From the NCBI GenBank assembly GCA_036898135.1, contig CM072525.1, positions 27,809,943 to 27,873,942 of the forward strand: a DNA stretch of 64,000 bases, in the 5' to 3' direction. How positions within the stretch are numbered: position 1 is the stretch's first letter; each line of letters opens with the position of its first letter. The notes under the pieces are model-generated. The model did not search any database. It saw nothing but the letters and a program-made list of their open reading frames with translations, and had not been told where the DNA came from. The translations under genes and the position numbers were made by a program. The DNA is from Oncomelania hupensis (taxonomy: Eukaryota > Mollusca > Gastropoda > Littorinimorpha > Pomatiopsidae). Below are positions 10,440 to 25,000 of this stretch, piece by piece.

Positions 10440-10467
10440 TACAGAGAGAGAGAGAGAAATCTGGTGC

Positions 10468-10521
<54 letters not shown>
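10440..10521. repeat. (AG)n / (TC)n microsatellites
   Basis: A short AGAG run then a long TCTC run; together they could form a hairpin. Confidence 0.95.
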
Positions 10522-10524
<3 letters not shown>

Positions 10525-10610
10525 TCTTGCATACGTATTGTTTTGTTATGCCCGGAATGTATTTTGTTGTTAATGGTATGCGATATGCTAATGTATTTAT
10601 TTAGTGCAAT

Positions 10611-11192
10611 ACCCCCGTTGGGGTGTCGGGGGTTTCAGAATAAATAGTATCCCCACTTTCTGGAAATTTAGTGCTTTAAATTCCCACTGTCGCTGTCTTT
10701 CTCATTTGCTCTTTCTCAGTCCTGCTCTGTTCTATCAATCTGCTATACTATCTTTTTCTTCGCTAGACCAGTCACCTACCTTTTTTCTTGAAAACTCTTC
10801 CTGGACAAGACTCCTTGTTTGTGTATGAGGTCTGTTGGATCAGCTTGGGAATATTGGACGCTTTCTGCCAGGTGGTCACTAGGGCTTCCTATGATGTTAT
10901 TATTTAGCAATGTAGGCATTTTATATGTATCTGTTTTGTTGATAATTTATAATGATGTTTGTATTCTATTTTGTTTTTGTAAACGGGGGTTCGATAAATT
11001 AGAGTGCAGCCTCAGCGTCCCCTGCGTGGGATGTCTTTATTGTAAAGTGACTGGCTGGTGGAGGGCATTCAGTTTTCCCACTAGGGTTGTTTCAGCAGAT
11101 CTTTTATGCGGATTGGGGGTTGTCCGGTCCTGATTTGGCTCGGAAGAGTCCGCTGGACCTAAAGCAACAATTATGTAATGTAATGTAATGTA
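10611..11192 (+). mobile_element. Family A retroposon copy 3
   Basis: A 582-bp copy beginning ACCCCCGTTGGGG with the TATA-like AATAAATAG variant, ending CTGGACCTAAAGCAACAA and (ATGTA)n. A 12-bp duplication, ATTTAGTGCAAT, lies at 10599-10610 and 11193-11204. It is close to copy 1 along its whole length. Confidence 0.85.
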
Positions 11193-11529
11193 ATTTAGTG
11201 CAATTTCGAACTCAGGATATATGAGCAAAAAAAAAAATTTTTTTAAAGAGAGAAATGTATAGCTGTTATTAAAACTAGAAATGCTATAGATGCCAAATAG
11301 GATAGAAGCTATCGTAACATCTACTGAACTTCTCTTGTTGTTTGCGCAACTTGAGTATTCAACCCCCCCCCCTCACCCCCCCCACACACACACAAAAATA
11401 AAAATAAATAAATAAATAAAAAATATAAATTTAAAAAATGGTGACGTCATTACCCGATGACGTATTTTAGTTTCTGCGGGTTCACCTTTGACGTAAAGAT
11501 TAAAGTGAATAAAAAAAAAAAATTGCACC

Positions 11530-11762
11530 TCACTTCTGTAGACCAGTCACCTATATTTTTTCTTGAAAACTTTCCCCAAAACTCCTCATTTGTGTATGTG
11601 GTCTTTTGGGCCAGCTTGGGGATATAGGACGATTTCTGCCAAATTGTCATTAGGGCTTTCTATGGTCATATTATTTAGCAATGAAGGCATTTTTATATGT
11701 AATATTTTGTAAATATTTTATAATGATGTTTATATTATATTTTGTTTTTGTAAACGGATCGT
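11530..11762 (+). mobile_element. Family A fragment, diverged
   Basis: Matches the middle of family A from the TAGACCAGTCACCTA segment through GGTCATATTATTTAGCAATG to TTTTTGTAAACGG. Both ends are missing and substitutions are frequent, so it is an old copy. Confidence 0.7.
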
Positions 11763-11885
11763 GGAGACACCATCTTTCCAAAAAGAAAGCACCACATACA
11801 TCCAAAGCAAGGAAGTGCATCCCCACAACATGCCAACTTCCTGTTCCGGATCAGAGCAAGCACAGGAGTAAAACATGCTATTTGA

Positions 11886-12035
11886 TTCCTATCCTATCCC
11901 GTAACTCGGAGGTCGTAGGGGCACCACAGATGATCTTTTGACCAGATACTCCATCTTTCCCTGTCCTCAGCAACCCTGGTGGCTCAGTGTCAAACCAGTC
12001 GATTCTCGAATGTTGTCCTCCCATTTGATTGGATT
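11886..12035 (-). mobile_element. RTE-like LINE 3' end fragment
   Basis: CTATCCTATCCCGTAACTCGG, the reverse of the ORF end and its GGATA tail, continues into the C-terminal coding segment shared with the copies at 28256-29197 and 39225-39503. Only about 150 bp remain. Confidence 0.75.
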
Positions 12036-12700
12036 TTTGAAATATCTATCCCAATTAAGTTTAGTGGTACATAAAAGTGAAGGGGGGTAACTGCGCAATA
12101 TAATTTCATTACTCGGTAATCGAATCATATTAAGAGTATTTGCGCCTGATTCAATGGAGATTACTCCTGCTTTTCAAATCTCCACGAAGACTGGTATTTG
12201 GTGGTGTGTACTTTACCCTGATTTGGCCGCTGCCTTATTCCAAAATGTTTCATGTGCTTTCTCCCCTTATTTCGGCAGCCTAAACAAAATTTTCACTGAG
12301 AATGGAAGGATGCATTCCAGCGAATTTCTTCCCGATTCACTGGAGACACCTCTAGTGTATACTACTACTCAATTATTTTTTTGTAATTTCATAAAGTCTG
12401 AACATTTATTTCTCTGAATTATATTCAAAGTTCAGACAGGATCTTGGATATTAAATTTATCAAGGCAAGGTGCAATAATAATAATAAAATATTTTAAAAT
12501 GATCAAATCCAAACAAAATATTTGCTTTAAACCAATACTAATGAATTTTTGCTTGCAAATAGTTGCCAATACAGTAGTGGTCGATCATTCCATGTTTTTA
12601 TTTTGATTCTTTGGGATAAAGCAGAGTCACAACGTCGCCACAAAGTTTCGCACTTTTGAAATATTTTGATTTTAAAGTTAGTTACTTAATTATTCATTGC
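12036..12700. other. Intergenic, no gene recognised
   Basis: AT-rich sequence with short open frames lacking recognisable similarity. An AATAAT tract lies near 12475. Confidence 0.5.
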
Positions 12701-12705
12701 TTACA

Positions 12706-12885
12706 GGGTCCAGCGGATTGCAAAAGAGCCGAACCAGGACCACAATATCAAGACCACAACTTCGCTGAAAGAGGACTCGCCCCTGATCCGCATAAAAGAT
12801 CTGCGGAAACAACCCCAGTGGTAACACTGAAGGCACAATAAAGACAACCCACGCAGGGGACGATGAGGCTATAATTTATTCGAAT
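12706..12885 (-). mobile_element. Family A fragment, minus strand
   Basis: Contains GGTCCAGCGGATTGCAAAAG, then GATCCGCATAAAAGATCTGC and CCCACGCAGGGGACGATGAGG, the 3' part of family A read backwards. The microsatellite tail is absent and the 5' half is missing. Confidence 0.8.
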
Positions 12886-13096
12886 TTAAATTTAAGCCAT
12901 GTGCATGTCTTTAAGTACATTTGAATGGCTGGCCTTCTTGTTTTACTTTTGCTTTAAATCGAAGTAAACCAACCAATAAGTGAGAATGAAAATAGTAGAA
13001 TGTTTTTTAAAACCACTCAAAAAAATAAAAATTATAATAAAAATAAGAGGCGCCATACTCATAAGTAGACTTGACAGAGCGTGCTGGAGGTGAGAG

Positions 13097-13170
<74 letters not shown>
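13097..13170. repeat. (GA)n microsatellite
   Basis: About 35 uninterrupted GA units, followed by a CA-rich segment. Overlapping Ser-Leu and Arg-Glu reading frames are artefacts. Confidence 0.95.
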
Positions 13171-13171
<1 letters not shown>

Positions 13172-13299
13172 CACACAATGAAAACCCCACCCCCACATGT
13201 ACACACACACAGACAATGAAATCCCCACCACACCTCCAGACACACACAAGTCAAGATCACTTGTTTTTATTGTTCTTGACGTTACAGTTGTAAAGTTTG

Positions 13300-16200
13300 T
13301 ATTACCTACCAGTACGTCCAAACGCTAGCTCTGAACATCTCAACATTGTATAGACTACTACACCCTAATAGTGCACACACGTCTGGGGGGAAAATGATAA
13401 AAGCATAGTACAAGTAGTACACAACCACACACATTGTTAGAAAATGATAAACCAGACACAATATCTACAACATTATTTTTTTTTTTTTTTGCTATAACGA
13501 GAGGGGGAGGACACAAAATCAGATCATGGTGAAAAGGTTGATAACCACCGAGTCCACTACGCTCAGTCAGTTACAAACCAGTCCAAATCGTGAGATTCGG
13601 ACAATGAATACAAATCTCCCTGCAAGAAGTCGGACAACAAGACGAATCAGATCTTGTGGTTTGGTGCATAAGAGATAGGATGAGACAACGAAACACATCA
13701 GACAGTGAGGCGGTACATACAATTTCAATAACAGCTGGTGAAGTCTTCGGTGAACATGAAGAGGTGGTGACATCACAATTTTCAATGCAAGGACTGAAAA
13801 TGTGTTTTTTAAAAAATAATAATAAAGGTCAACATTTCTTGAGGAATGTGACCAACACATTCTATGTCCTAAGCAATTCTCCTAATCTTTCCAAATGTAA
13901 TTTTTTTGCAAGGATTTATTTTTGGAGTCGCGATTCTACGTTCATCAAATAGTATAAAGTACACAAAATGGTCATGACCCACATATACAATTTTATAATA
14001 ATTCTGCTAAACAATTGCAACAATTGTACCAGGCATGCACCCATCTAGCCACTGAACAAGACTCGGTCTCAATGGACACGATCTGCTTGTTCTAATGTGC
14101 AATATCACACTTACCTGATCTGTATTTTAAAGTTGTACTCCCTTCTTATAACCATCCAATGTCTGTAAATATATATCGAAATAGGTAGGATGGTGTATGG
14201 AAATTCTTAAGTTATTCTGACTTTCTTGTGTTGTATTACTAGGCAAATACGAAACAGACTGGACAAATAACGAGGAGTGACTTAAACGACACATTTTATA
14301 GGAATAATTGACAATAAATAATGATCGTCACTCATCGGTCATTCACCATACAATTTTCCATATTAGCGACATAGGATGTTTTGGTCACATTAACAATTAT
14401 TTCACTGCCATCAATGACCGATACTATTAACAGTTTGACAGAACTTTTCATCATTGAATTCCCAGAAAATAAAATTTTAAAGCATCGTATGATAACTACA
14501 CCAGCAATAGTAAATAGCTACAAAACCTACTGTACTAATCTTATTAAAAGTTAACTTGTAACAAATAACGGTGCATCTACTGATCTAGTTACCATACGAA
14601 ACTTCAAAAAGTAATGTTTGTAATGACACAATACAATACCCTAGACATTTAAACCAAAACTCCATACCATTATATTGAAACCAATAAAGGTGAGAATTCC
14701 TTGGGTGCTGATAAATGACCATTATCTCATCTCGGAGGATTTCAATGCTTCAGAAACAACACATGCACCATTGTTCAAAGGAAAACAAAATGCAATCAAT
14801 GATAAAGTAGCCGTTAACATCAGGAATTTCTGTGACAGATGTACATAACATGTGCATAATAAGTACAGGTAGGTTTCACTCCATGGACCGTCTGTCCAGG
14901 AAAAATGACAAAAAAAATCATTGTAAATAAATACCATCGAGACATACCAACAATCCACACTAAACTACATTTCTGGAAAATAAGTTATTAAAAAACAACA
15001 ATAAACATAAAAATAAAGTAAAACTTCCATGTTAGCATTTCCTGTAAAAAGTAATGCTGTTCAAAATTTAAAATTTGATGAAAATTCCTAAGAAGTAAAC
15101 AACGGTTACATTTTCCACAGGAGTTATGATGTTCAAGAACTTAGAGTAAATACATTAAAATTGTCCTTTACTACTACTACTACTAATATTATTATATATC
15201 TTCCCTTACTACTACTACTCCTAATACTATTACATCTTTCCCATTGAAAGAATCTGCTATAAATTCTGTATACTTTTTAAAATGCATATCTGAATATACC
15301 TTCCTACCTCGAAACTTGTAGTTTTTATATATTTTTTTCCAAAACCTATATTAACGTCCAATTCCCATTTGTTATTAATGTTAGTATGTTTGTTGAACAT
15401 AAGAACATTTTTTAAGAATAATTCGATATGGCAGATATTTCACCATTTTCGTTATATGCTTGCAACTTCTGTACACAACAAAAAATAATGTAAAAATCTA
15501 ATATAAAACAAAATTGCAATATCTTTGGCTTTTTTTTTTTTTTAAAGTTGGTTTCAAAGATGTATAGCATGCCTGCTTGGTTTCCCAGCTACTAACCTAA
15601 AATTTACCTCCAGTGTAATGACAAGTACCTAAGACCAGATCCCCATGAAAAAAAAAATAAAAAAAAAATAAAATTCTGAATCTAAACATCAGGTTCGATA
15701 AAGAAACAAAGTTGAAAGTTTTCATTATATTTTCTGACAATCACAGACTTAACTGGGAATTTTCCAGCATCAATAATTAACCAAAGACAAATAAAAACTT
15801 TAAAAGAATCTTTAAATAATAAAATAATAAGTTGTACAGTATAATCCAAATCTTGCCTAACAAAAATAAAATCAAAAAACGACATGCAGCGTCACCCACA
15901 TAGTATGACTTTTTTTTTTCTTTCTTTTTTTTTTCTTTTTTTAGGTTTCTTTCCAAATTTTTTTTTTCATTCCAATTCATTTTATTAAAAATATGTTTCA
16001 CAGTACATTATAACTGGCATACATCAAATGCCTTTGAAAGTAATTACTAAGTATGATTTGGCCATGCTGCTCAAGTATATATCCTCTTAGCCATACTGAA
16101 ATGGTCAGCCAATATTTGTATACAATAATGATAAAAGAAAGAAACATAAGAATTTCGAGTAACCCTCCACCCAAAAAAAAACAAACAAAAAAACCACCAA

Positions 16201-17640
16201 AGAGCTATTTCATCCTTACCACATACTTGCCTACGAAAAGCAAAAATGGGCAAAGAACAAGTATAATAAAATCTTACAGATCTACTGGTAAAACTTTGGC
16301 CATTAAAAATGCTAGAAATAAAAAACAAACATAAATTGCGCTAGCAACAGGAAAACAAAATACGAAGCTTGGTCACTTTTGGTCCACTACCACGTTTGGT
16401 TTCTCAATAAATATATCAACATAAATATCTACAACCACAAAAAACATAGGGTGCCACATCACTATCACATCTAAATAGGAGTTAAGAACAATTAAAAAAA
16501 TAAATTAGTCTTTGTTGAAGAGCGAAACCACTTGCAATAAAAACAGAGCAACAACTTCACAAATTATGCAACAAAATGTCAATGGGAATATAACATTGTC
16601 TTTATTGATATAATAATATAACATCATATTGTATTTTGAGAAACTGTAACAATTTAAAACAAAACTATGCTAATTTGTTCTTGTTTATTTGTTGTTGTTT
16701 TTCCTGTGCATATGTGTTTCCCCATTCGTTTGTTTCCATTGGGGGGTGGGGGGTGGGGAAGGGGTTTTGCAATACCTGACATAAACCTCTCAAAACAAAA
16801 CATATGTTAACGCTATAAAACATTCCAAATATTATATTTCATTGTTTCTGAAAGAATTTCTTCACCAGAATTGTGCCATCTACTATATACAATTTCCTGC
16901 CATTACTGGACATCAGTGATAACTTTAAAAATTATTTGGCTTGAAATCAGGAAAAGAAAGTGAAAACTACAGGCTCTATGCTTTGGCATATGTCTTCTTT
17001 TGTCTATTTCTGTCTCTCAAGCCCTCTTAGTATCTAGTACCCAACTGGATGGCACACCTGATTTAGACTTTTCAGCTCGCTGGCTTATTACATAAATGGT
17101 CAAAACTGACTTTAACATTATTATTATATATTACATTAATGACAATATGAACATATATAAAATTGTTATCAACTTTATTTAGACTGTGACACGGTGTTCC
17201 GCATTTGTAACATTAACACTATACATAACAACGTACCTAGGAATAATTTACATATAAAGTGCACATAGTCATATGCAACACTGGAGATAAAACTGCCGAG
17301 TTGAAATTTCGTGAGGACTGGCAAGGAATATACCCAAAAAAAATCTCTCACAATAGAAGTCTCCCCCCCCCCCACCCCCCGAATCTTCAGCCAACATTAG
17401 TACTGTGATACTAAACTATCGTTTCACGTGGAAACAGCCAAATGGGGAGATGTTAAAACTAATAAGAATCAACACTAACTGATACAATTAACAAATGAAA
17501 CATGGTAATGGTTGTATAAGGTGTTAATAAAAATGTCTTTATTTATTGGTAAAAACATATTTTGTGTGGTTATCGTAATTAAAACAATGTTATTTGTTTC
17601 TGTAAAGACATACTTCTAGTTGTGTTTGTTAGTCATTTTA
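13300..17640. other. A-rich interval without recognised gene
   Basis: The + strand is rich in A and poor in G, with many A runs and scattered AATAAA. No exon with family similarity was found on either strand. The composition would fit the U-rich 3' UTR of a minus-strand transcript, but no transcript end can be fixed. Confidence 0.45.
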
Positions 17641-18275
17641 TAGGGTCCAGCGTACTACAAAGACCTGAACCAGGACCACAACTTGGTTGAAAAAGGACTC
17701 ACACCTGATCCATATAAAGATCTGCTGAAACAACCCTAATGGTAACACTGAAGGCACTCCACCAGCCGGTCACTTTACCATAAAGACATCCCATGCAGGG
17801 GATGCTGAGGCTTTACTCTAGTTTATCGAATCCACGTTTTACATTACATTACATGGTTATTGCTTTAGGTCCAGTGGACTCTTCCAAACCAAATCAGGAC
17901 CATAAATCCATGTTTACAAAAACAAAAGAGAGTATAAACCTAAATATAAAATATTAACCTAACACATACATATAAAATGTCTACATTGCCAAATAATAAT
18001 ACCATAGAAAGTCCTAATGACCACTTGGCAGAAAGCGTCCAATATCCCCAAGCTGATCCAACAAACCCCATACACAAATGAGGAGTTTAAAAGTTTTCCA
18101 GAAAAAAGGTAGGTGACTGACATATTAAAAGAGTTATACTGTAGACAACTGAAAAGAGAAACTAAGGCAGAAATACAAGGAGTGACAGAAAAGAGGAAAT
18201 TTGAAGCACTAATTTCCAGAAAGTGGGGGAACTATATATATTTAAAGATCCCCCGGTTTTCCCACAGGGGCTAGT
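17641..18275 (-). mobile_element. Family A copy, old, interrupted by a younger fragment
   Basis: Reading backwards, the body runs from GGTCCAGCGTACTACAAAG to CCCCCGGTTTTCCC. At 17840-17904 it is split by a short 5'-truncated family A piece starting with the reversed (TTACA)n tail. The flanks of that piece, AATCCACGTTT at 17829 and AATCCATGTTT at 17905, are an 11-bp target duplication with one mismatch, so removing it restores the host copy. Confidence 0.75.
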
Positions 18276-18417
18276 TGGTGTGGTCTATCAGACCCGCAGG
18301 CTTGAGTTCAGAACAGCTGCATTCATATCAGAATTATTATTATTACTAATATTGTTATAATTATTACTCTTTGTTATGTAGTAGTAATCTTGATAGTATT
18401 ACTGCTGCAGTTCATTA

Positions 18418-19045
18418 CATTACATTACATTACATCACATGATTATTGCTTTAGATCCAGCAGACTCTACCAAGCCAAATCAGGACCAGTATAGCCGAAT
18501 CAGGACCACAAAATCAAGGCCAACTTCACTAAAAGAGGACTCGCCCCTAATCCGCATAAAAGATCTGCCGAAACAACCCTAGTGGCAACACTGAAGGCAC
18601 GTCTCCAGCCGGTCACTTTACAATAAAAGACATCCCACACAGTGGACGCTGAGGCTATAATTTATCGAACCCCGGTTAACAAAACCAAAATAGAATATAA
18701 ACATCATTATAAAATATCAACAAAACACATATAAAATGTCTCCATTGCCAAATAATAACATCATAGGAAGCCCCAGTGACCACCTGGCAGAAAGCGTCCA
18801 ATATTTCCAAGCTGATCCAACACACCTCACACACAAATGAGGAGTTTTGTCCCGGAAGAGTTTTCAAGAAAAAAGGTAGGTGACTGGTCTAGCGAAGAAG
18901 AAGACAGAATAGTAGATTAATAGAACAGAGTAGAAATGAGAAAGAACAAATGAGAAAGATAGCAACAGTGGGAATTTAAAGCACTAAATTTCCAGAAAGT
19001 GGTGATACTATTTATACTGAAACCCCCGGCACCACCACGGGTGTA
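18418..19045 (-). mobile_element. Family A retroposon, near full length, minus strand
   Basis: The tail (ATTAC)n is at the left and the head, reversed CCCCCGGCACCACCACGGGTG with TATTTATACTG, at the right. The 11-bp duplication GCAGTTCATTA lies at 18407-18417 and 19046-19056. A small internal repeat of the ATCAGGACCA module near 18477-18520 distinguishes this copy. Confidence 0.8.
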
Positions 19046-19059
19046 GCAGTTCATTAAAG

Positions 19060-22000
19060 TAACACAATAAATATAAATACCAATGGTCATTACTACTTCT
19101 CATCCCCACAACCACCTATTTCCTAAAATTACATTCAACTCAACAAAATCGTGATGAAGCTGGCAAACACAAAATAAAAATGCAATCACTTAATTGCACC
19201 ATTCGTGGGGAAAAAACTTTCCAAGCAGGCAAGCTAACCAACACTTTCAAGTTTATAATTACATTTCACTTTGATATAAGCACACTTTTAAAAAAAGAAA
19301 AAAAAAAGAGTAACTCAAAATTAATCTTGGTTTGATTTAACGAGCTTAAAAATAAAACACGCATAACATAATTCACAAACTATTCAGATAAAGCTAAGTT
19401 GGTGTGTATGCAGGAGTGACCAACAAACTAAACAAATGAATCATTCAAATGAATCAGACTAAAGGCCCTTCCATACAAATAACATTAATAATCATTAAAA
19501 CATATGATGGACATTTACATATTCTTTCGTAAAACTTGACATAAAAACACAAACATATTACACACAAAATATTGTCAACATTTCATGGTCTCTTGAGACA
19601 GTCAAGCACATAAAAAACATTTTGAGGTTGCTTTGGATTCATTCATGGAAAAATAAACACACCAGAATTTTTTTTTTACCCCATTTTATTTATTTTGTAT
19701 AAATCTAACACACACAAATTACCAGCGAAAGATAGGGACTGATGAAGTGTGTATGGATTCAAAACAAAACGCTCATGTAAAACTGAAATCTGAAAGTGAA
19801 CAAAACATGGAAAAGAAAGGAAGACGCGCATGATGACAATAAAAATTATCACAAAAATAATCCAGGGACACTTTTACGAGGAAAAAAAAAAGGTTGTGTG
19901 GATCGGATTTGTTGCATTCAGGATTCACGACATGTATAAATTTAAAATTCCTTCAAAAGTAAGTAGGCAATAAAAGTGTATAGAGGAAGAAAAAACTATT
20001 GTTATTCCACTACTTTCTTTTATATACATAACAAAGGGAACAGGAGAAATAAGACCACAAATAAGAGCAGTTTAAGTTAGCTTTATTTGTATGTGGATTT
20101 GGTTGCTTAACATTTCAAGGTCTTCCCTCATTCTGCATAGAAATCTGTACAGAAAGAAGCTCTTGAGGAAAGGAAATAAAAAGCTTACATCAAGCATCTG
20201 CTTGGGATAAACATACAAATGTGGTTGCACTGCTAATTTCCTTCAGATGAAGACTTTTGCATTCCTTTGATAAATTTGGAAATAGAAATCTTAGTACAAT
20301 GACAATCAATACAAATGCAAAAAAATAAAAATAAATAACATAAATCAATAAAGTAAAATCTGCAACAAATTAAAAAAAAATAAAAAAAATAAATGGCACT
20401 GCTAGTTTATACTCTATTTATATCTTGTAAAGTATTGTATAGAATTTTCTACCCAGTTCATCAAATGATAAAAGCATGACAAAAATTCATTCCAAAAAAA
20501 TCGTAGCAATATAACCTCCCTTCCTCCGAATTTGGTGTAAAATTTGTTTGCATAATCGAGTTGTACCATAATGTGAAAATACCATTTGTTTCCACATGTC
20601 ATAATTGTAAGAAAAAAAAAGGGTTTAATTATTTTTGTAACAGTTCAAAATGGTCAAAATGTTAAAAAAAGGGATTCAGGTGTGAAATTAGCGCAAATTG
20701 GCCAACACTGCTACAAAGGAAGAAATCAGAAAATGGATTAATTAAAAAATATATATAATACACTATGCATCGTTGGATTTCCATAATATACAGCTCACAA
20801 CCAGCTACAACACAGGTCAAAATGGTAATGGTCATGACTATACAACTGATAAGCTTTCATATCACACAGAAGCACACAGCAATTAGCAATAACTTCTGCA
20901 GACAACCAATACCAACATGTATTTACCACTATATCAATGTCCAAAGAGATCAAGTTGACAGGCCAAAGAAACAAGATGACTGCACACATTTCATTTCTTT
21001 TCAACACGACAACATTCCACAGATAAAAGCAACATCAAATGTCTGCATCTTGAATGGCATAGTTCATTAAAATTTTCTAAAAAAACATCGTCACATAGAA
21101 CTTGCATCTGCGCCTGTTGGTCAACACATTCTAAAAGAAGCAAATAATATTCGCACACACATTTCGCCACACAATACAATATTTAAGGGAGAGACCCCAC
21201 AACCATGACTAAATGCATTTCAAATAGTCTTCACAACATAAAATGCATCAATTTAGCAATAAAAAATGTGGGAAGATTTATGGAGTAAAATGTCCACACC
21301 AACAGTCAACACATAAATTTACGAATACCCTGCTCATTGAAATAGTTCAATATAAGAAAATTAAAATTAGGGATAATAGCGCTTCATCACAATCGCAACT
21401 TAATGAAACTTAAAATAATATACAACCTGTTTCTCTGTTACAAAAACAAAAGTCAACACATAACACACCGAACATCTAAAGTCATCGTAATATATGTCAT
21501 TATACGCAAAATGCAATGCCTCGAGAAATCTCCCAACAATAATACAATTTATGAAAATAAAAATGCGCACAAAATAACAGTTGTGATCGTTTCTATAATA
21601 TTTTTGCTATACTTATCTGTACAAAAAAACAAAAAAACAACAGCGATGACTGTACAGATTTACAACATATTTTATCTGGCCTGCATGTGAGGAAAAATAG
21701 ACAAGCGCAAACAGACAATTGCTTCAAAAAGTTTATATCTGCATTTTGCTAGGAATGACTTTAAAAGTAGTTCAGAGGTAGCAGCTGGAAAAGAAACACA
21801 AAACTAATGCATCGCATAATCTAATGCATCGTCGTTATTCTATACAGCGAATCATAATGCATCATAGACCTCTATGCAGGCAGAATTTTCCAAGGAGTCT
21901 CTTTCCAGAGAGAACAAGAGGTTCAGAGAGGTTGTGGAAACTTATAGAGAAACAAAAACTGAATAAAGGCAGTTCTGAAATGCACAGCATCCATAGGTCA

Positions 22001-25000
22001 AAAACTCCATCAAAATTTACAGTTATTCATGTAGGTATTTCTTTTTTTTGAAGGGGAATGGCAGGGGAGAGGTGGGGGCCGATTCAAAATGAAAATTATT
22101 GGAAATAATGATGGAGAAAAGCAGTGAATATGAAGAAAGGGATAAAATGGACAGAGGTATTACAGTGAGACATGTGACCGTTCAAGTAAACAAGAGTACA
22201 CAATGCAAGAGTAATGCGTAATCATGGAGAGGTCAGTGTGATTTTATTATTGCCTAAGAAACACAAATTAAAGATATGACACAGAGTAACGGAAAGAATG
22301 AAATGTACAACCTATATCTACAAGGTTAATATGGCATAGCAAATAGCATAGAAAAGTATGTGCATCACCTTTTGCCATCATTTGCAAACAAAACAATCAT
22401 AATTTTCATCCATGAACACCCTCTCTTGTGACCCTTCTCCTATCACATTCACTCCGGTAAACAGTAAGAACATGCTGAAAAATGCGTTAACCAAAATGTA
22501 AGTACTTGATTTAAAACAACTGTTAGCAAACTCAAGGAAACAAAAAATTTTTTTTATAGTTAACCCTTACTTTAAATTAAAAAAAAATTTACAATGAAAA
22601 TCACAAACTCTACTAAGTTAAGTTTCATTAATAAAATTAATGAACACAGAAACAAATTAGGTTTTTAATTCATAAATTATACAACAAACTCTTGAGATAA
22701 ATTATTTCTGATTCAAAATGTATACCCTGAATCAAAGAAAAAAGAAATGAAAAGAAAATGGGAAATCCTTGTTTATGCATACAATAAAGTGAACATTACA
22801 AAATAATACTGTGATCATGATACCAACTGAACTATGCAATTTCTTTGCTAACTGTGCTTAGTTTGTAAACAAGTGGAATAGATGCAGTACATAAAACACT
22901 TCAACAGGAAGCACCAGTCAGAAGAATTTAGCAAAACATAAAGCAAACTTTAATAGTTCACCAAAATCTGCAATTCACTATGGGCACGATGAATGGATGA
23001 TTCTGAAAATAAGCCACTTTTGAAATGTTATCTAATCAAAACCGGAGACGATAGGTAAAATTCATACCAGGCAACCCATACCCCAGGCAAATAAATAGCA
23101 ATTAAACTAGTATTGTACACCCACTAAAGAATGTATTAATTTTTAATTTTTAATTTTGATTCAGACAATGACGTGGCCATTTTCAGTATAACCGTAATTC
23201 ATCAAACTGAACTATCACATGGCACTGAATGAATGTTGATAAACTGTTCATGATGCGATGCTCTAAATATAGGTATCAAAAAGTTCTGGAGTTCTACCCA
23301 CCAGTTCTGGAGTTCTACCCACCAGATTTTTTTGATGGTAGAACACAGAAGGTGTAACAACTGAAAACTTCGGCATAAAAAAAAAAGAAGTTTCAATTGT
23401 GTATTTAAACCATCTTTATACCACAAGATACGTGAACAAAGCATAAAAGCCTTTTTCAAATGCATACATTTAAGCTTTGAACTGCATCACTGCTTAAAAA
23501 ATATAATTGTGTGCATTACACTGCAGGGGTTTTTGACTAGGAATATTAATTTAACAGAGAATGGTCAACCATCCTCTATTTTTCTTCTCTCACTGAAATG
23601 AATAATTGTTTGACCCAAAGAAAAAAAAATTCATACCATGAGGGTTGGTCTCACAATGCACAAAAATATAAATGTAAATGAGATCTAAGCTGCCTTCATT
23701 ACAAACTTATGACCTCCATACATCATTACAAATTTACTGGACTCTTTTCACATCATCGCAATCGAGCACGCTTTCTCATTTCCACACATGACTTCCAAAG
23801 TTGTAGGTAGGACTTTAAAAGTTATGCATAAACATACACTCTTGTTACCACGATAAGTGAACACTAACACTAAACACCCACGCACATTACAGGCAATCTG
23901 TTCCACCACATGTGGCTGAAATGAGAGATTCCAGTCTTTGAGCATACTACATGTATAGGGCATTCAACAATAAACACACACAAATAGTTTGCGTTTCAAG
24001 ATACAATAAGTGACTGTGGACCAATGTGTACAACTTTGCATTTTAAAATTGACCGCATATCTGTCTTCACATAAAACGGGTAAGAGTTTGGAGAAATCTA
24101 CAAACAAAACTTGAACTTTCAAGTTGAAAAATTTATTTTTAAAATATTATCTTTTATTATAAGTTTCTTGTAATTTTCTTTAAATGGCAACACAAATGTT
24201 AGGAAGGGCAATTTCTTAAGAACCTTCTCGCCTAACTGGAAAAGCAAGGGGAACAAATTTATCAAACTCAATTTCAAGAAGAGTCCTCTTCTTACAAAAT
24301 GATTTTAAAACTGAAAAGGGATTTTTTTTAAAAAACAAAGTTATGTTTAGATTTTTTCCCCATACAAAGTAAGCCCTGATTTTACAAACTTTGGTACACA
24401 TTGCAATAGGCGTGTGGTCCAGATTTTGAGGTAATGACTGTATCTCAATATGACATAAAGGCCTCTCTCACGCATCTCAAACGACGCACGACACATAACA
24501 TAAAGCCACTTTAAATTCAACACAATGTTAAAGTCCAAACTGTGACCTTTGACGGATGAATACATTTAAATGGGTGAAAGTTCAAGAGGTCAGATATTAC
24601 AATATACATAAGGACTGGAAGGTGACCTGCAATATTGTGATTCCAATGCTACCAAAAATAAGTGTGCATCATGATCATTAACAACTGCGTTCAAGTTGTG
24701 AGTGTAAACATTTCATTAAACAAAACATCAATCATCATCATCATTAATATAAATTCTTACAAATAAAACTTTTACAAAATTCGGACGTTAATATGTTCGT
24801 CTTCATTCAAGTGCTGACTTCTCATCAAATATAGTCTCTATGTACACAAAATGCGAATGAAATCAATACACACAATGACAAAAATTACTACACAAAAGTA
24901 CATACAGCATGATTTGACACATGTTGACCAATAAAGATGAGGTCTTGCAAACACTGAAGAAAGGTGGTGAACACTACATGATGTGAAAAGATGTTAAGTG

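Noticed and set aside
13081..13293. Arg-Glu or Ser-Leu repeat proteins
   Set aside because: Translation of a GA microsatellite on both strands.
13563..13619. Possible minus-strand last exon (GDLYSLSESHDLDWFVTD, stop) after a TTGCAG acceptor
   Set aside because: The acceptor and pyrimidine tract look good, but only 18 codons, no partner exon and no recognised family.
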